From NCBI RefSeq assembly GCF_040545875.1, contig NZ_JBEPMR010000005.1: DNA of 64,000 nucleotides, one strand, 5' to 3'. Positions 35,785 through 43,576 of the stretch are shown piece after piece. Position 1 is the stretch's first letter. Every line of letters starts with the position of its first letter. Made by a program: the position numbers and the translations under genes. This DNA is from Faecalicatena_A orotica (GTDB lineage: Bacteria > Bacillota > Clostridia > Lachnospirales > Lachnospiraceae). The notes beneath the pieces were generated by a model that saw only the letters and a list, made by a program, of their open reading frames with translations, ran no database searches and was not told where the DNA came from.

Positions 35785-36336
35785 TCAAAATGTATAATAC
35801 TTCTTACTATTCACGTCATAAAGTATTGCCTCATCTGATTGTATATACAGTTTAAATGTTTTGTCCCACAAGGTCTTGTCTCCCTCCTGAGCCAGAACTT
35901 TCCCTGAATAATATGTATAGACCCCTTCTCTCTTTTCAGTAATATTTTTCATAATATCCTGAACTGCATCTGCAATTTTCATGGAGTGCAGGTTGGGGCT
36001 CCATTTTCCTAATATGTTCCTTATAACAGATTTATTTAATGGCATAGCTTTATACAGCCATTTTTCATCCGGAAATACATCTTTTTTATTTAAATGCAGA
36101 TAATCTAATATTATATGGAATTCTTCTTCTACATCGCAAAAAGGATGTCCCAGTTCCATATAGGCATAAATATGCCACATTGCTTTTTTTAGATAACCTG
36201 CTTCTTGGAATTTTTCGAAATCACTTCTTAGATACTTTATACTCTTTAATAAGACCTGTTTACTCGATATGCCCAGACTTTCAATACCGGCCACAGACAT
36301 TTTTATGCCTGCAACTTCAACACCATCGTAGAACAT
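35785..36336 (-). CDS. Unknown protein, first gene of the lanthipeptide operon
   Basis: A 183-residue soluble protein without signal peptide or membrane span. Features that can be seen: FYDGVEVAGIKMSVAGIESL at the N-terminus, a helical middle with HIYAYMELGHPFCDVEEEFH, and a C-terminal beta-rich tail ending SKKYYTF. I recognise no family. GGAGG lies 10 bases before the ATG at 36336; an earlier in-frame start is less well supported. It starts the operon that runs through the regulator, kinase, lanA and lanM, only 9 bp before the regulator gene, so a role in control or biosynthesis is likely. Confidence 0.7.
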   Translation of the reverse strand: MFYDGVEVAGIKMSVAGIESLGISSKQVLLKSIKYLRSDFEKFQEAGYLKKAMWHIYAYMELGHPFCDVEEEFHIILDYLHLNKKDVFPDEKWLYKAMPLNKSVIRNILGKWSPNLHSMKIADAVQDIMKNITEKREGVYTYYSGKVLAQEGDKTLWDKTFKLYIQSDEAILYDVNSKKYYTF

Positions 36337-36360
36337 TGTACTATATCCTCCTTTTTTTAT

Positions 36361-36389
36361 ATAGTACGTCATTATTTACTATTTGTAAA
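36361..36389 (-). promoter_or_regulatory. Promoter of the lanthipeptide operon
   Basis: Minus strand: -35 TTTACA (36384-36389), 17-bp spacer, -10 TACTAT (36361-36366), about 25 bp upstream of the first ATG. It drives the unknown gene, the LytTR/GHKL pair, lanA and lanM. Confidence 0.65.
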
Positions 36390-36391
36390 TA
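36373..36391. promoter_or_regulatory. Palindromic candidate operator over the -35 box
   Basis: TATTTAC-N5-GTAAATA is a perfect 7-5-7 inverted repeat covering the spacer and -35 of the lanthipeptide promoter. Such a dyad suits a dimeric XRE-type repressor, and an XRE gene starts divergently at 36464. Confidence 0.55.
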
Positions 36392-36463
36392 TATTGCATA
36401 TAAGTAAATTCTCTTTCTTCATCAGTCTTGCTAAAATAAAAGAAAGATTATTAGGAGGCACTT

Positions 36464-36781
36464 ATGACAATAGGAGAACGAATCCGGTATGTACGTAACT
36501 CAAAAAATATAACACAGAGCGCTCTTGCTGATTCTATACACATATCTCCAAGTTTCATGAACCGTATAGAAAGTGGGTCTTCTATGCCTTCTATTGATAC
36601 TGTCTGCGCGATTGCAGATGCTTTACATTCATCTCCCCAGGAACTCCTTTGTGATATCTTCGTGTATCCCGATGATACATCTGTTTCCGAGAGAATTAAA
36701 AATATCGTAGAACAGCTTCCCGCTGAAAAGCAGCAGTTAGTTTTAGAAACACTGGAATTTTTACTGCCACGTCTTATTTAA
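36464..36781 (+). CDS. XRE-family transcriptional regulator
   Basis: A 105-residue DNA-binding protein. The helix-turn-helix occupies residues 5-60 (ITQSALADSIHISPSFMNRI) and a short helical tail follows (PAEKQQLVLETLEFLLP). TTAGGAGGCACTT is the ribosome binding site. It is divergent from the lanthipeptide operon, with a dyad over that promoter, so it is a candidate repressor of the operon. Confidence 0.85.
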   Translation: MTIGERIRYVRNSKNITQSALADSIHISPSFMNRIESGSSMPSIDTVCAIADALHSSPQELLCDIFVYPDDTSVSERIKNIVEQLPAEKQQLVLETLEFLLPRLI

Positions 36782-36856
36782 GATTATAGCAGAATTATTG
36801 TCATTTCATATACTTTGACCCTGAATGGTAGTAATTCTGTCCTTGAATGGTATAAA

Positions 36857-36901
36857 AATACCCGGCTGTTAATGTGTTGACTCACATCTCGGCCGGGTAT
36901 T
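36857..36901 (-). terminator. Terminator between XRE and AAA-ATPase genes
   Basis: AATACCCGGC / GCCGGGTATT form a 10-bp stem with a ~26-nt loop between two convergent genes; minus-strand reading ends in TTTTTATACC. It probably serves both strands. Confidence 0.7.
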
Positions 36902-36904
36902 CTC

Positions 36905-38620
36905 TTATTCCGGGCAATCTCCCTGCCCGATCAACACTTGTTTTCCTCTAAACGCGAAGCCATATTGGCGTATGCTTTTCTCCGGTATTCCCTTGGCAGC
37001 GAGAGAAGCGCTGTACTGTTTCCGTTTAATCTGTTCCAACGCAGCTTCCACCGTTTCCTCCAGATTGCTTTCTTTCCTCGGATTAAATACTTTAAACTCG
37101 AGAATGATTGCGTCTAAATCATCTCTCTTAGGTTCCAGCATAACATCATATCTGCCAAATCCGCTTTCCCTGTTAGAAGTTAGAATGTACTTATCCGATA
37201 GTTCTACCATAAGCCCCAATACGAATCCATGATAGAAACGTTCGGGCTCTGATTCCCTGGATGCGCTCCCCCCTGTATCAAAATAACTGAATGTGGTAAG
37301 GGCGACCCGGTTCATATATACATTCATTGCTTCTACATCACGGCTTAGAAGTGCCTTTAAGAAGTCATTGTAACTGGACGAAGACGCAGCAAACCAATCC
37401 TGCACCATGTTCTGAAACATAATTTTTACTTCAAAATTGGTCAGTTCCAGTTCATAAGTTTCCCTCCATCTTCCACCATGTTCATCCCCTCCGGCCTCAT
37501 ATCGTTTCACCTTTAGATATCCACTGGCAAGCATCAGGCTCCAGATTGCATTTTCCTTCTGGCCTAATTGATTATAAACAATCTCCTCGTCTATCTCTGT
37601 TACAATTGATTCCCCGGCAAGCAGGCTTTCAAATTCTTCCTTAACCCGGCTGCTCCCTTCTCTGATTACTTTACCAATCATACCGTTACTGCTGGTATTT
37701 GCCCAGTAGGCCCCAGTCTTTTTCTCATCCAAATAATTAATAATGGACCACGGGTTATAGATGTCTTTCGTTTTTCCAAATGTAAAACCATCATACCAAC
37801 GCTTTACTTTATGCTTCTGGCCATATAATCCATACTCCTCCAGTGCTTCATACACTTCTTTCTCTGTAAATCCAAAAGAATCTTCATACTTATCAGTAGT
37901 TGTTGTGACTACCTTCAAGTTATTTAAATCTGAGAATATTGATTCCTTACTTATTCTCGTAATTCCTGTCATAATCGCCCGTTCTAGATAAGGGTTCGTC
38001 TTAAAAGCCGCGTTAAACATACTCCGTGTAAATGTAACCAGCTCGTTCCAATAACCGGACACATAGGCTTCCTGCATAGGCGTATCATATTCATCCAACA
38101 GGATGATTACCCTTTTCCTATAATATCTGCTAAGAAAATCTGACATTTTATGAATAGCCATAGTTGCCGTGACTTCATCCATATCCGGTCTGACACTTTT
38201 AAAATACTCTTTCTCCTGATCAGTCAGCAGACTCCCATCCAGCAGGAAAATATTTTCATTATACAGATCCGTGAGAATTTGATTTATCCTCTGCTTTGTC
38301 ATCTCAAAATTCGGCTCTTTTACATTTGCAAAGGTTAAGCTGATTGTGGGATAGGTGCCCTGAATCTCCCTGTATCTTTCTCCTTTCCAAATTTCCAGTC
38401 CCTCAAATAAGTCTCCCCTGCCTGCATAATGGACTGAAAAAAATTGCTCTGTCATGCTCATCGTGAGGGTCTTTCCAAATCTGCGCGGCCGTGTAATCAA
38501 AGTCACGTGATCACCGCTGTCCCACCATTCCTTGATAAATCCAGTCTTATCTATATAAAAATAATTATTTGTGCGGATCACACTGAAATCCTGATTTCCA
38601 ATTCCAACCGTTCTGGACAT
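36905..38620 (-). CDS. AAA-ATPase-like protein with C-terminal PD-(D/E)XK nuclease domain
   Basis: A 571-residue protein of the family often annotated AAA_ATPase-like/DUF1703. The N-terminal P-loop region reads TLITRPRRFGKTLTMSM, and VIILLDEYDTPMQEAY supplies Walker B. The C-terminal part holds a nuclease-like core (GRYDVMLEPKRDDLDAIILE, with the Asp and E-x-K pair) and ends in FRGKQVLIG. Such proteins occur in many copies in gut Clostridia and Bacteroides and are of unclear role, perhaps mobile-element or defence related. AAGGGGGG precedes the ATG. It marks the right edge of the accessory island. Confidence 0.85.
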   Translation of the reverse strand: MSRTVGIGNQDFSVIRTNNYFYIDKTGFIKEWWDSGDHVTLITRPRRFGKTLTMSMTEQFFSVHYAGRGDLFEGLEIWKGERYREIQGTYPTISLTFANVKEPNFEMTKQRINQILTDLYNENIFLLDGSLLTDQEKEYFKSVRPDMDEVTATMAIHKMSDFLSRYYRKRVIILLDEYDTPMQEAYVSGYWNELVTFTRSMFNAAFKTNPYLERAIMTGITRISKESIFSDLNNLKVVTTTTDKYEDSFGFTEKEVYEALEEYGLYGQKHKVKRWYDGFTFGKTKDIYNPWSIINYLDEKKTGAYWANTSSNGMIGKVIREGSSRVKEEFESLLAGESIVTEIDEEIVYNQLGQKENAIWSLMLASGYLKVKRYEAGGDEHGGRWRETYELELTNFEVKIMFQNMVQDWFAASSSSYNDFLKALLSRDVEAMNVYMNRVALTTFSYFDTGGSASRESEPERFYHGFVLGLMVELSDKYILTSNRESGFGRYDVMLEPKRDDLDAIILEFKVFNPRKESNLEETVEAALEQIKRKQYSASLAAKGIPEKSIRQYGFAFRGKQVLIGQGDCPE

Positions 38621-38674
38621 GCGGACTTTGCCCCCCTTCTGCCTTCAGCCTGCTTTTGCTTACTATGATATCGC

Positions 38675-39640
38675 TTACGCCTGCTCTCCAATGACACTCA
38701 TTACCTCTTCCTTCTCAGGCATCGCACGTATAGCCCCCTTACGGGTTGTGATAACGGCTGCTGCTGCATTGGCAAATGTGAGCATCTCGCCGAGTTCTTC
38801 TTCCGTCAGATTGTCGATACCGTGCTCCAGTATATAATTCAGGGAGCTTCCGCAGAAGGTATCTCCTGCACCGGTTGTCTCGATTGTGTTCATGGTGAAT
38901 CCGCTTCTCTCGACACGCATGCCTTTATAGTATGCGCGACTTCCGTCTTTTCCAAGGGTCAGCAGGATCAGCGGGATGTTGTATTTCTCCTGAAGGTACT
39001 GGATTCCCTCGTCATAGTCCTCTTTCCCGGATACAAACTGGATCTCATTGTCTGATATCTTAAGGATATCGCAGAACTGGAAACCATATTCCATCTGCTC
39101 TTTTGCCAGCTCGAGTGAGCTCCAGAGCGGCGGGCGCAGGTTCGGATCGAAGGAAATAAGAAGGCCATTCTCTTTTGCCGTATCCAGAGCCTTTTCTGTT
39201 GCCTTACGGACACCCTCATGTGTCATCGACAGCGTACCGAAGTGGAATAATCTTGCCTTGTTCAGGAATTCCGGATCTACATCATCCTCTGTCAGCATCA
39301 TGTCGGCTCCGGGATTACGGTAGAATGAGAATTCGCGGTCCCCATCGGGGAATGTATGTACGAAGGCCAATGTTGTGTTCACATCGGCATCCATTTTTAA
39401 ATTAGAGGTGTCAATTCCTGTTTCGTCTAATGTATTCTTGAGCAGAACTCCGAACTGGTCCTTCCCGACTTTTCCAAGAAATGCAGTCTTCTTGCCCAGC
39501 TTGTTCAACATTGCAAGCACGTTGCACGGAGCGCCGCCCGGGCATGCCTCAAACAGGCCATTTCCCTGTTCGCTCTGTCCGTTCATTGTAAAATCAATCA
39601 AGAGTTCCCCCATTGCGATTACGTCAAATTGCTTTTCCAT
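38675..39640 (-). CDS. Fructokinase (PfkB family)
   Basis: A 321-residue sugar kinase that phosphorylates fructose. The PfkB signatures are present: GGAPCNVLAMLNKLG near residue 35 and TIETTGAGDTFCGSSLNYIL near residue 250, with the catalytic Asp in GAGD. Length and ENGLLISFDPNLRPPLW favour fructokinase over ribokinase. The promoter carries the same 18-bp motif as the alpha-galactoside operon 29 kb away. This suggests that the enzyme takes up fructose released there by the GH13 sucrose-splitting enzyme. Confidence 0.85.
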   Translation of the reverse strand: MEKQFDVIAMGELLIDFTMNGQSEQGNGLFEACPGGAPCNVLAMLNKLGKKTAFLGKVGKDQFGVLLKNTLDETGIDTSNLKMDADVNTTLAFVHTFPDGDREFSFYRNPGADMMLTEDDVDPEFLNKARLFHFGTLSMTHEGVRKATEKALDTAKENGLLISFDPNLRPPLWSSLELAKEQMEYGFQFCDILKISDNEIQFVSGKEDYDEGIQYLQEKYNIPLILLTLGKDGSRAYYKGMRVERSGFTMNTIETTGAGDTFCGSSLNYILEHGIDNLTEEELGEMLTFANAAAAVITTRKGAIRAMPEKEEVMSVIGEQA

Positions 39641-39676
39641 AGACTCTCTCCTTCTTATCTCACCATATTTGATACA

Positions 39677-39705
39677 ATTTTAACGCACTTTACACCTTTA
39701 TGCAA
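39677..39705 (-). promoter_or_regulatory. Promoter of the fructokinase gene
   Basis: Minus strand: TTGCAT (39700-39705), 17 bp, TAAAAT (39677-39682). The -35 box lies within the shared 18-bp motif. Confidence 0.65.
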
Positions 39706-39706
39706 T
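39689..39706 (-). promoter_or_regulatory. 18-bp motif, copy 3 (candidate AraC operator)
   Basis: Minus strand reads ATTGCATAAAGGTGTAAA, one mismatch to the copy at 10085-10102. It overlaps the -35 box and spacer of the fructokinase promoter. Confidence 0.6.
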
Positions 39707-39734
39707 CCTTAAAAGTGCAGTTCAAATATTACTT

Positions 39735-40682
39735 TTAGTTAAAATATACCAGTTCCTCTATAGGTTCCGCAGACTCAATATGCTCTGCCTCCAGCACCGG
39801 ACCGACACCACGGTAAACAGACACGCGTCCAAAACCGATTTTTGCACGCACGGTCACCCACTGCCCCGGCTTTAATTTTGGTGCATAGGAACTCTTACAT
39901 ATATATCCCAGAAACGTGGTATCATCTGCACAGCAGGTCATGGCCATACGTCCCGGCAGGAATACTTTGGAAGGAAATCCTTTCGGCTTCAACACTCTGG
40001 CCGTAAACTCTACCGTTTTCCCTTTATATCTGTCCGGATTGTCCATCACATCTACATACCAGATTCCGTAGTCCTCCCGGCGCACTTCGATTACAGGGGC
40101 ATTCAGGTCATACGGGACATCGTCCTCAAAAATATTTTCCACTTCCCCCTGCCCGTCCTCAAAGATCACTTCCGCCTGGGGGCTTACAACTTTCACGCTC
40201 CGGCGGTATCCGGACAGCGGTTTCTTATCCGTGCAGCGGTTAAATAATACCATTTCTGAATTTCTAACCATTTCTACAAACAAAGGCTTCAGATTAGCCA
40301 GATACATCTGGAAAGTGCTGGCATCCACTGTTGTAAGCTTCTGCTCAATTCCCCATCCTTTTGGAAGTTCCAGTGCCTCAAAGTCACTGACCTTCCACAT
40401 TCCGTTATACTCGACTACAACACGCTCGGGACTATATTTTTCATTCATTTCCTCCAGCCATTGTGCCGTCAGTTCTTCCTGATCTTCCACATACTCAATA
40501 ACTACATTATATTTCTTCATTTCCTGCGGGTCATACTCCTCTTCACCCTCTTCACAAAGAATGAGCAGAGTTGTCCCCTCTATCTGGAAATATTCCTGCT
40601 CCAGCGTGAACTTCAGAAACTGTGTCTTTCCGCTGTCCAGAAATCCGGTCATCAGATAAACCATTACATCTGGTTCTGCCAT
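39735..40682 (-). CDS. CobW-type GTPase fused to an OB-like C-terminal domain
   Basis: A 315-residue protein. The N-terminal part is a G3E GTPase (Walker A GFLDSGKT; VDASTFQMYL and LFNRCTDKK are NTPase landmarks). The CxCC metal-binding motif is missing. The C-terminal ~110 residues (VMDNPDRYKGKTVEFTARVL and PGRMAMTCCADD) resemble the OB-fold end of the TIGR03943-type proteins that partner DUF318 permeases. It probably works in metal handling together with the second CobW-type gene upstream. GGAGAGATTTAAA places the start at 40682. Confidence 0.75.
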   Translation of the reverse strand: MAEPDVMVYLMTGFLDSGKTQFLKFTLEQEYFQIEGTTLLILCEEGEEEYDPQEMKKYNVVIEYVEDQEELTAQWLEEMNEKYSPERVVVEYNGMWKVSDFEALELPKGWGIEQKLTTVDASTFQMYLANLKPLFVEMVRNSEMVLFNRCTDKKPLSGYRRSVKVVSPQAEVIFEDGQGEVENIFEDDVPYDLNAPVIEVRREDYGIWYVDVMDNPDRYKGKTVEFTARVLKPKGFPSKVFLPGRMAMTCCADDTTFLGYICKSSYAPKLKPGQWVTVRAKIGFGRVSVYRGVGPVLEAEHIESAEPIEELVYFN

Positions 40683-40748
40683 TTTAAATCTCTCCAATCA
40701 TGCTTTTATATCTGCATGCAGCTGTTCGTATGTTTTGAACAGTTACAT

Positions 40749-41924
40749 CTATTTTATACCAAATAATTCTGCAAGTCTGTCTTCTTTGAGTTCAGAACCA
40801 ATCACACAGATTCTGCCGGTATATTCAGCTGAACCGCTGCGCACTTCATGTTCCTGGGGAACCATATCGAAATAAATCCATTCTCCCTCCCCGGCAACCA
40901 TCCCTTTCGCACGCAGGATTGTACCAAGTGTGTCGTCGTACTCCAGTGTCTCAAGAATACTGCTGATCTCCGCTTTCGTATAGGTTTTGATGGTCTCACA
41001 TCCCCAGCTGGTAAATACTTCATCGGCATGGTGGTGTCCATGCTCGTGGTGATGGTCGTGGCCGCAGCCACAGTGGTCATCGTGATCGTGGCCTTCATGG
41101 TCATGCGGGTGTCCGGCGTGATCATGGCTGTGCCCTTCGTGGCCGTGGTTTTCGTGATGATGTCCAGCATGGTCGTGGTCTTCGTGATGATGTCCAGCAT
41201 GGTCATGTTCTTCATGGTGGTGCCCGTGGTCCGCATGGTCATGGCCACAGCCGCATGTTTCCCCGTGCTCATGATGCCCGCCGCATTCAGGGCAGGTAAT
41301 CTCTGCCAGCAGTTCTTCTTCCAGAGACTTGCTGTGTTCCATTGTTTCCAGCAGTTTTTCACCGGAAAGCTCCGCGATCGGAGTTGTAATGATCGGTGCT
41401 TTCTCATTCAGTTCGCGCAGAAGCTGATAGCTTTCTTCCACCTTTTCCGGTTTTGCTTTGTCTGTACGGCTTAATATGATTGCCCCCGCATACTCGACCT
41501 GATTGCTGAAGAATTCACCAAAATTCTTTCTGTACAGACGACACTTCATTGCATCTACCACAGTGGTAAAACTGTTCAGTACCGCATCAATCTCTCCCTG
41601 GACATCCTGCACTGCTTTGATGACATCGGAGAGTTTCCCGACTCCGGAAGGTTCGATCAGGATCCGGTCCGGGTGGTACTTATCCACTACTTCTTTCAGT
41701 GACTTTCCGAAATCCCCGACTAAAGAACAGCAGATGCATCCTGAATTCATCTCGCGGATTTCGATCCCGGAATCTTTCAAAAATCTTCCGTCAATCCCAA
41801 TCTCGCCAAATTCATTTTCAATCAGAACCACCTGTTCTCCCTGAAATGCCTCCTGAAGCATTTTTTTGATAAATGTTGTTTTTCCGGCTCCGAGAAAACC
41901 GGAAATGATATCAATCTTTGTCAT
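40749..41924 (-). CDS. CobW/G3E metallochaperone GTPase with His-rich loop
   Basis: A 391-residue GTPase. Walker A GFLGAGKT is at residues 9-16, the metal-binding CICC motif at 63-66, EPSGVGKLSDV follows, and the CobW_C domain fills the last ~90 residues. Residues 211-300 are a strikingly His/Asp/Gly-rich insert (with motifs such as GHHHEDHDHAGHHH) flanked by CPECGG and CGCGHDHHH. This is a probable Zn, Ni or Co store or sensor. It lies just upstream of the second CobW-type gene. Metal identity cannot be read from sequence, though zinc is most common for such proteins. Confidence 0.9.
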   Translation of the reverse strand: MTKIDIISGFLGAGKTTFIKKMLQEAFQGEQVVLIENEFGEIGIDGRFLKDSGIEIREMNSGCICCSLVGDFGKSLKEVVDKYHPDRILIEPSGVGKLSDVIKAVQDVQGEIDAVLNSFTTVVDAMKCRLYRKNFGEFFSNQVEYAGAIILSRTDKAKPEKVEESYQLLRELNEKAPIITTPIAELSGEKLLETMEHSKSLEEELLAEITCPECGGHHEHGETCGCGHDHADHGHHHEEHDHAGHHHEDHDHAGHHHENHGHEGHSHDHAGHPHDHEGHDHDDHCGCGHDHHHEHGHHHADEVFTSWGCETIKTYTKAEISSILETLEYDDTLGTILRAKGMVAGEGEWIYFDMVPQEHEVRSGSAEYTGRICVIGSELKEDRLAELFGIK

Positions 41925-41957
41925 GCTGACTGCCTCCTGTTTCTATATTTAAATTAT

Positions 41958-42710
41958 TTACTCCATCTCGAGTACGACGGGGCAATGGTCTGAACCGAGC
42001 ACCTCCGTCAGGATGCCTGCCCCTTTGAGTCTGTCTTTTAACGACTCTGATACGCAGAAATAGTCGATACGCCACCCTGCATTCTTTTCGCGGGCCCGGA
42101 AACGGTAAGACCACCAGGAATAGATGCCTTCCTGATCCGGATAAAAATAACGGAATGTATCGATGAATCCTGCATCCAGAAGATCTGTAAATTTCTGGCG
42201 TTCTTCATCCGTAAAACCTGCATTCCTGCGGTTTGTTTTTGGATTTTTCAGGTCGATTTCCTGATGTGCCACGTTCATGTCGCCAGTCACGACAACTGGC
42301 TTGTTCTCATCCAGTTTCTTCAGATATGCCCGGAAATCATCTTCCCACTTCATCCGGTAATCCAGTCTGGCGAGTTCATTCTGGGAATTTGGTGTGTAGA
42401 CAGTTACAAAGTAAAAGTCTTCAAATTCCAGCGTGATGACACGCCCTTCCTGATCGTGTTCTTCGATACCAATCCCATAAGCCACGGACAGGGGCTCTTT
42501 TTTTGTAAATACTGCTGTCCCGGAGTATCCTTTTTTTACCGCATAGTTCCAGTACTGGTGATATCCCTCCAGATCCAGTTCCAACTGCCCCTCCTGCATT
42601 TTTGTTTCCTGAATGCAGAAAATATCTGCGTCCGCCCCGCGGAAAAATTCCACGAATCCTTTCTGCACACATGCGCGTATGCCGTTCACATTCCATGATA
42701 TAAATTTCAT
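41958..42710 (-). CDS. xth: Exodeoxyribonuclease III
   Basis: A 250-residue AP endonuclease/3'-5' exonuclease for base-excision repair. Hallmarks: FISWNVNGIRA at the N-terminus, the metal-binding Glu in IFCIQETKM, VVTGDMNVAHQEIDL and the closing WRIDYFCVS and GSDHCPVVLEM. All catalytic residues are in place. An AAGGAGGCC ribosome binding site precedes the ATG. Confidence 0.94.
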   Translation of the reverse strand: MKFISWNVNGIRACVQKGFVEFFRGADADIFCIQETKMQEGQLELDLEGYHQYWNYAVKKGYSGTAVFTKKEPLSVAYGIGIEEHDQEGRVITLEFEDFYFVTVYTPNSQNELARLDYRMKWEDDFRAYLKKLDENKPVVVTGDMNVAHQEIDLKNPKTNRRNAGFTDEERQKFTDLLDAGFIDTFRYFYPDQEGIYSWWSYRFRAREKNAGWRIDYFCVSESLKDRLKGAGILTEVLGSDHCPVVLEME

Positions 42711-42750
42711 TTAGGCCTCCTTATCTTTTCATCTGATTCTAAAGTAAATC

Positions 42751-42827
42751 AGGAGCCGGCTGCCGGGAATCGCATGAATATGAGCAGAATCTGCTCTACA
42801 TCCTTTTCTTCCCCGCATTCCGGCTCC
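42751..42827. repeat. Branched inverted repeat between exonuclease III and truA
   Basis: GGAGCCGG (42752-42759) pairs with CCGGCTCC (42820-42827) and encloses the perfect hairpin GAGCAGAATCTGCTC (42782-42796). There is no U-tract, so it may be only a weak end signal for the dpp-truA operon. Confidence 0.35.
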
Positions 42828-42838
42828 CCTGCATCCTC

Positions 42839-43576
42839 TTAAGTATAGTAGACTTCTTTTAAAAACAATCCTCTGGCAGGTGCCAGAAAGCCTGCATATT
42901 CACGCTTTCCCGCCTCCAGAATGGAGATGGCCTCATCCGGCTTTTTCTCTCCTGTGCCTACCTCCAGAAGAGTTCCTGTCAGAATACGGACCATATGGTA
43001 CAGAAAGCCCGTCCCATAATATTCGATCCGTATCCTGCTGTCCTGTTTCTCAATGATTATATCATAAATTGTCCGAATTGTGGACTTTTCGTCTTTTTTA
43101 TCTGTAAATCCTGAAAAATCATGTTTCCCGATCAGATAACCGGCCGCCTCTTCCATCGCCGCAATGTTCAGTCCATAAGGATAGTGACAGCAATATTTTC
43201 TTGCAAATACATCCGGCTTTTCCCGGGTATCTATGAAATATTCGTACCGCTTCCCTTTTGCATTCTGCCGGGCGTGAAAACCGTTTTTCACAAGGAGCAT
43301 TTCCTTTACCCGGATGTCTTCGGGGAGTATTTTGTTCAGTTCTTCACGGAATGTTGTTTCATCCACTCTGCCGGACAGGGTTATGCTTGCAGTCTGTCCT
43401 TTTGCATGCACACCGCCGTCTGTCCTGCCGGAACCATTTACTTCCACCGGATAACCGGCTATTTTCCCGATGGACGCCTCCAAGATACCCTGAATTGTCT
43501 GATCCGTATTTTTCTGCCTCTGCCAGCCCTGGTACCTCGTTCCATCGTATATAATTGTCATTTTATAAGTCCGCAT
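42839..43576 (-). CDS. truA: tRNA pseudouridine synthase A
   Basis: A 245-residue enzyme converting uridine to pseudouridine at positions 38-40 of the tRNA anticodon arm. The catalytic Asp is D53 in GSGRTDGGVHA. The N-terminus MRTYKMTIIYDGTRYQGWQR is characteristic of the family. It overlaps the upstream ABC ATPase gene by 14 bp and ends that operon, though it has no functional link to transport. Confidence 0.95.
   Translation of the reverse strand: MRTYKMTIIYDGTRYQGWQRQKNTDQTIQGILEASIGKIAGYPVEVNGSGRTDGGVHAKGQTASITLSGRVDETTFREELNKILPEDIRVKEMLLVKNGFHARQNAKGKRYEYFIDTREKPDVFARKYCCHYPYGLNIAAMEEAAGYLIGKHDFSGFTDKKDEKSTIRTIYDIIIEKQDSRIRIEYYGTGFLYHMVRILTGTLLEVGTGEKKPDEAISILEAGKREYAGFLAPARGLFLKEVYYT

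Noticed and set aside
40802..41474. Long open frames on both strands over the His-rich CobW gene
   Set aside because: They are by-products of the GTG/CAT-rich repeats; only the frame with P-loop and CxCC motifs is a gene.
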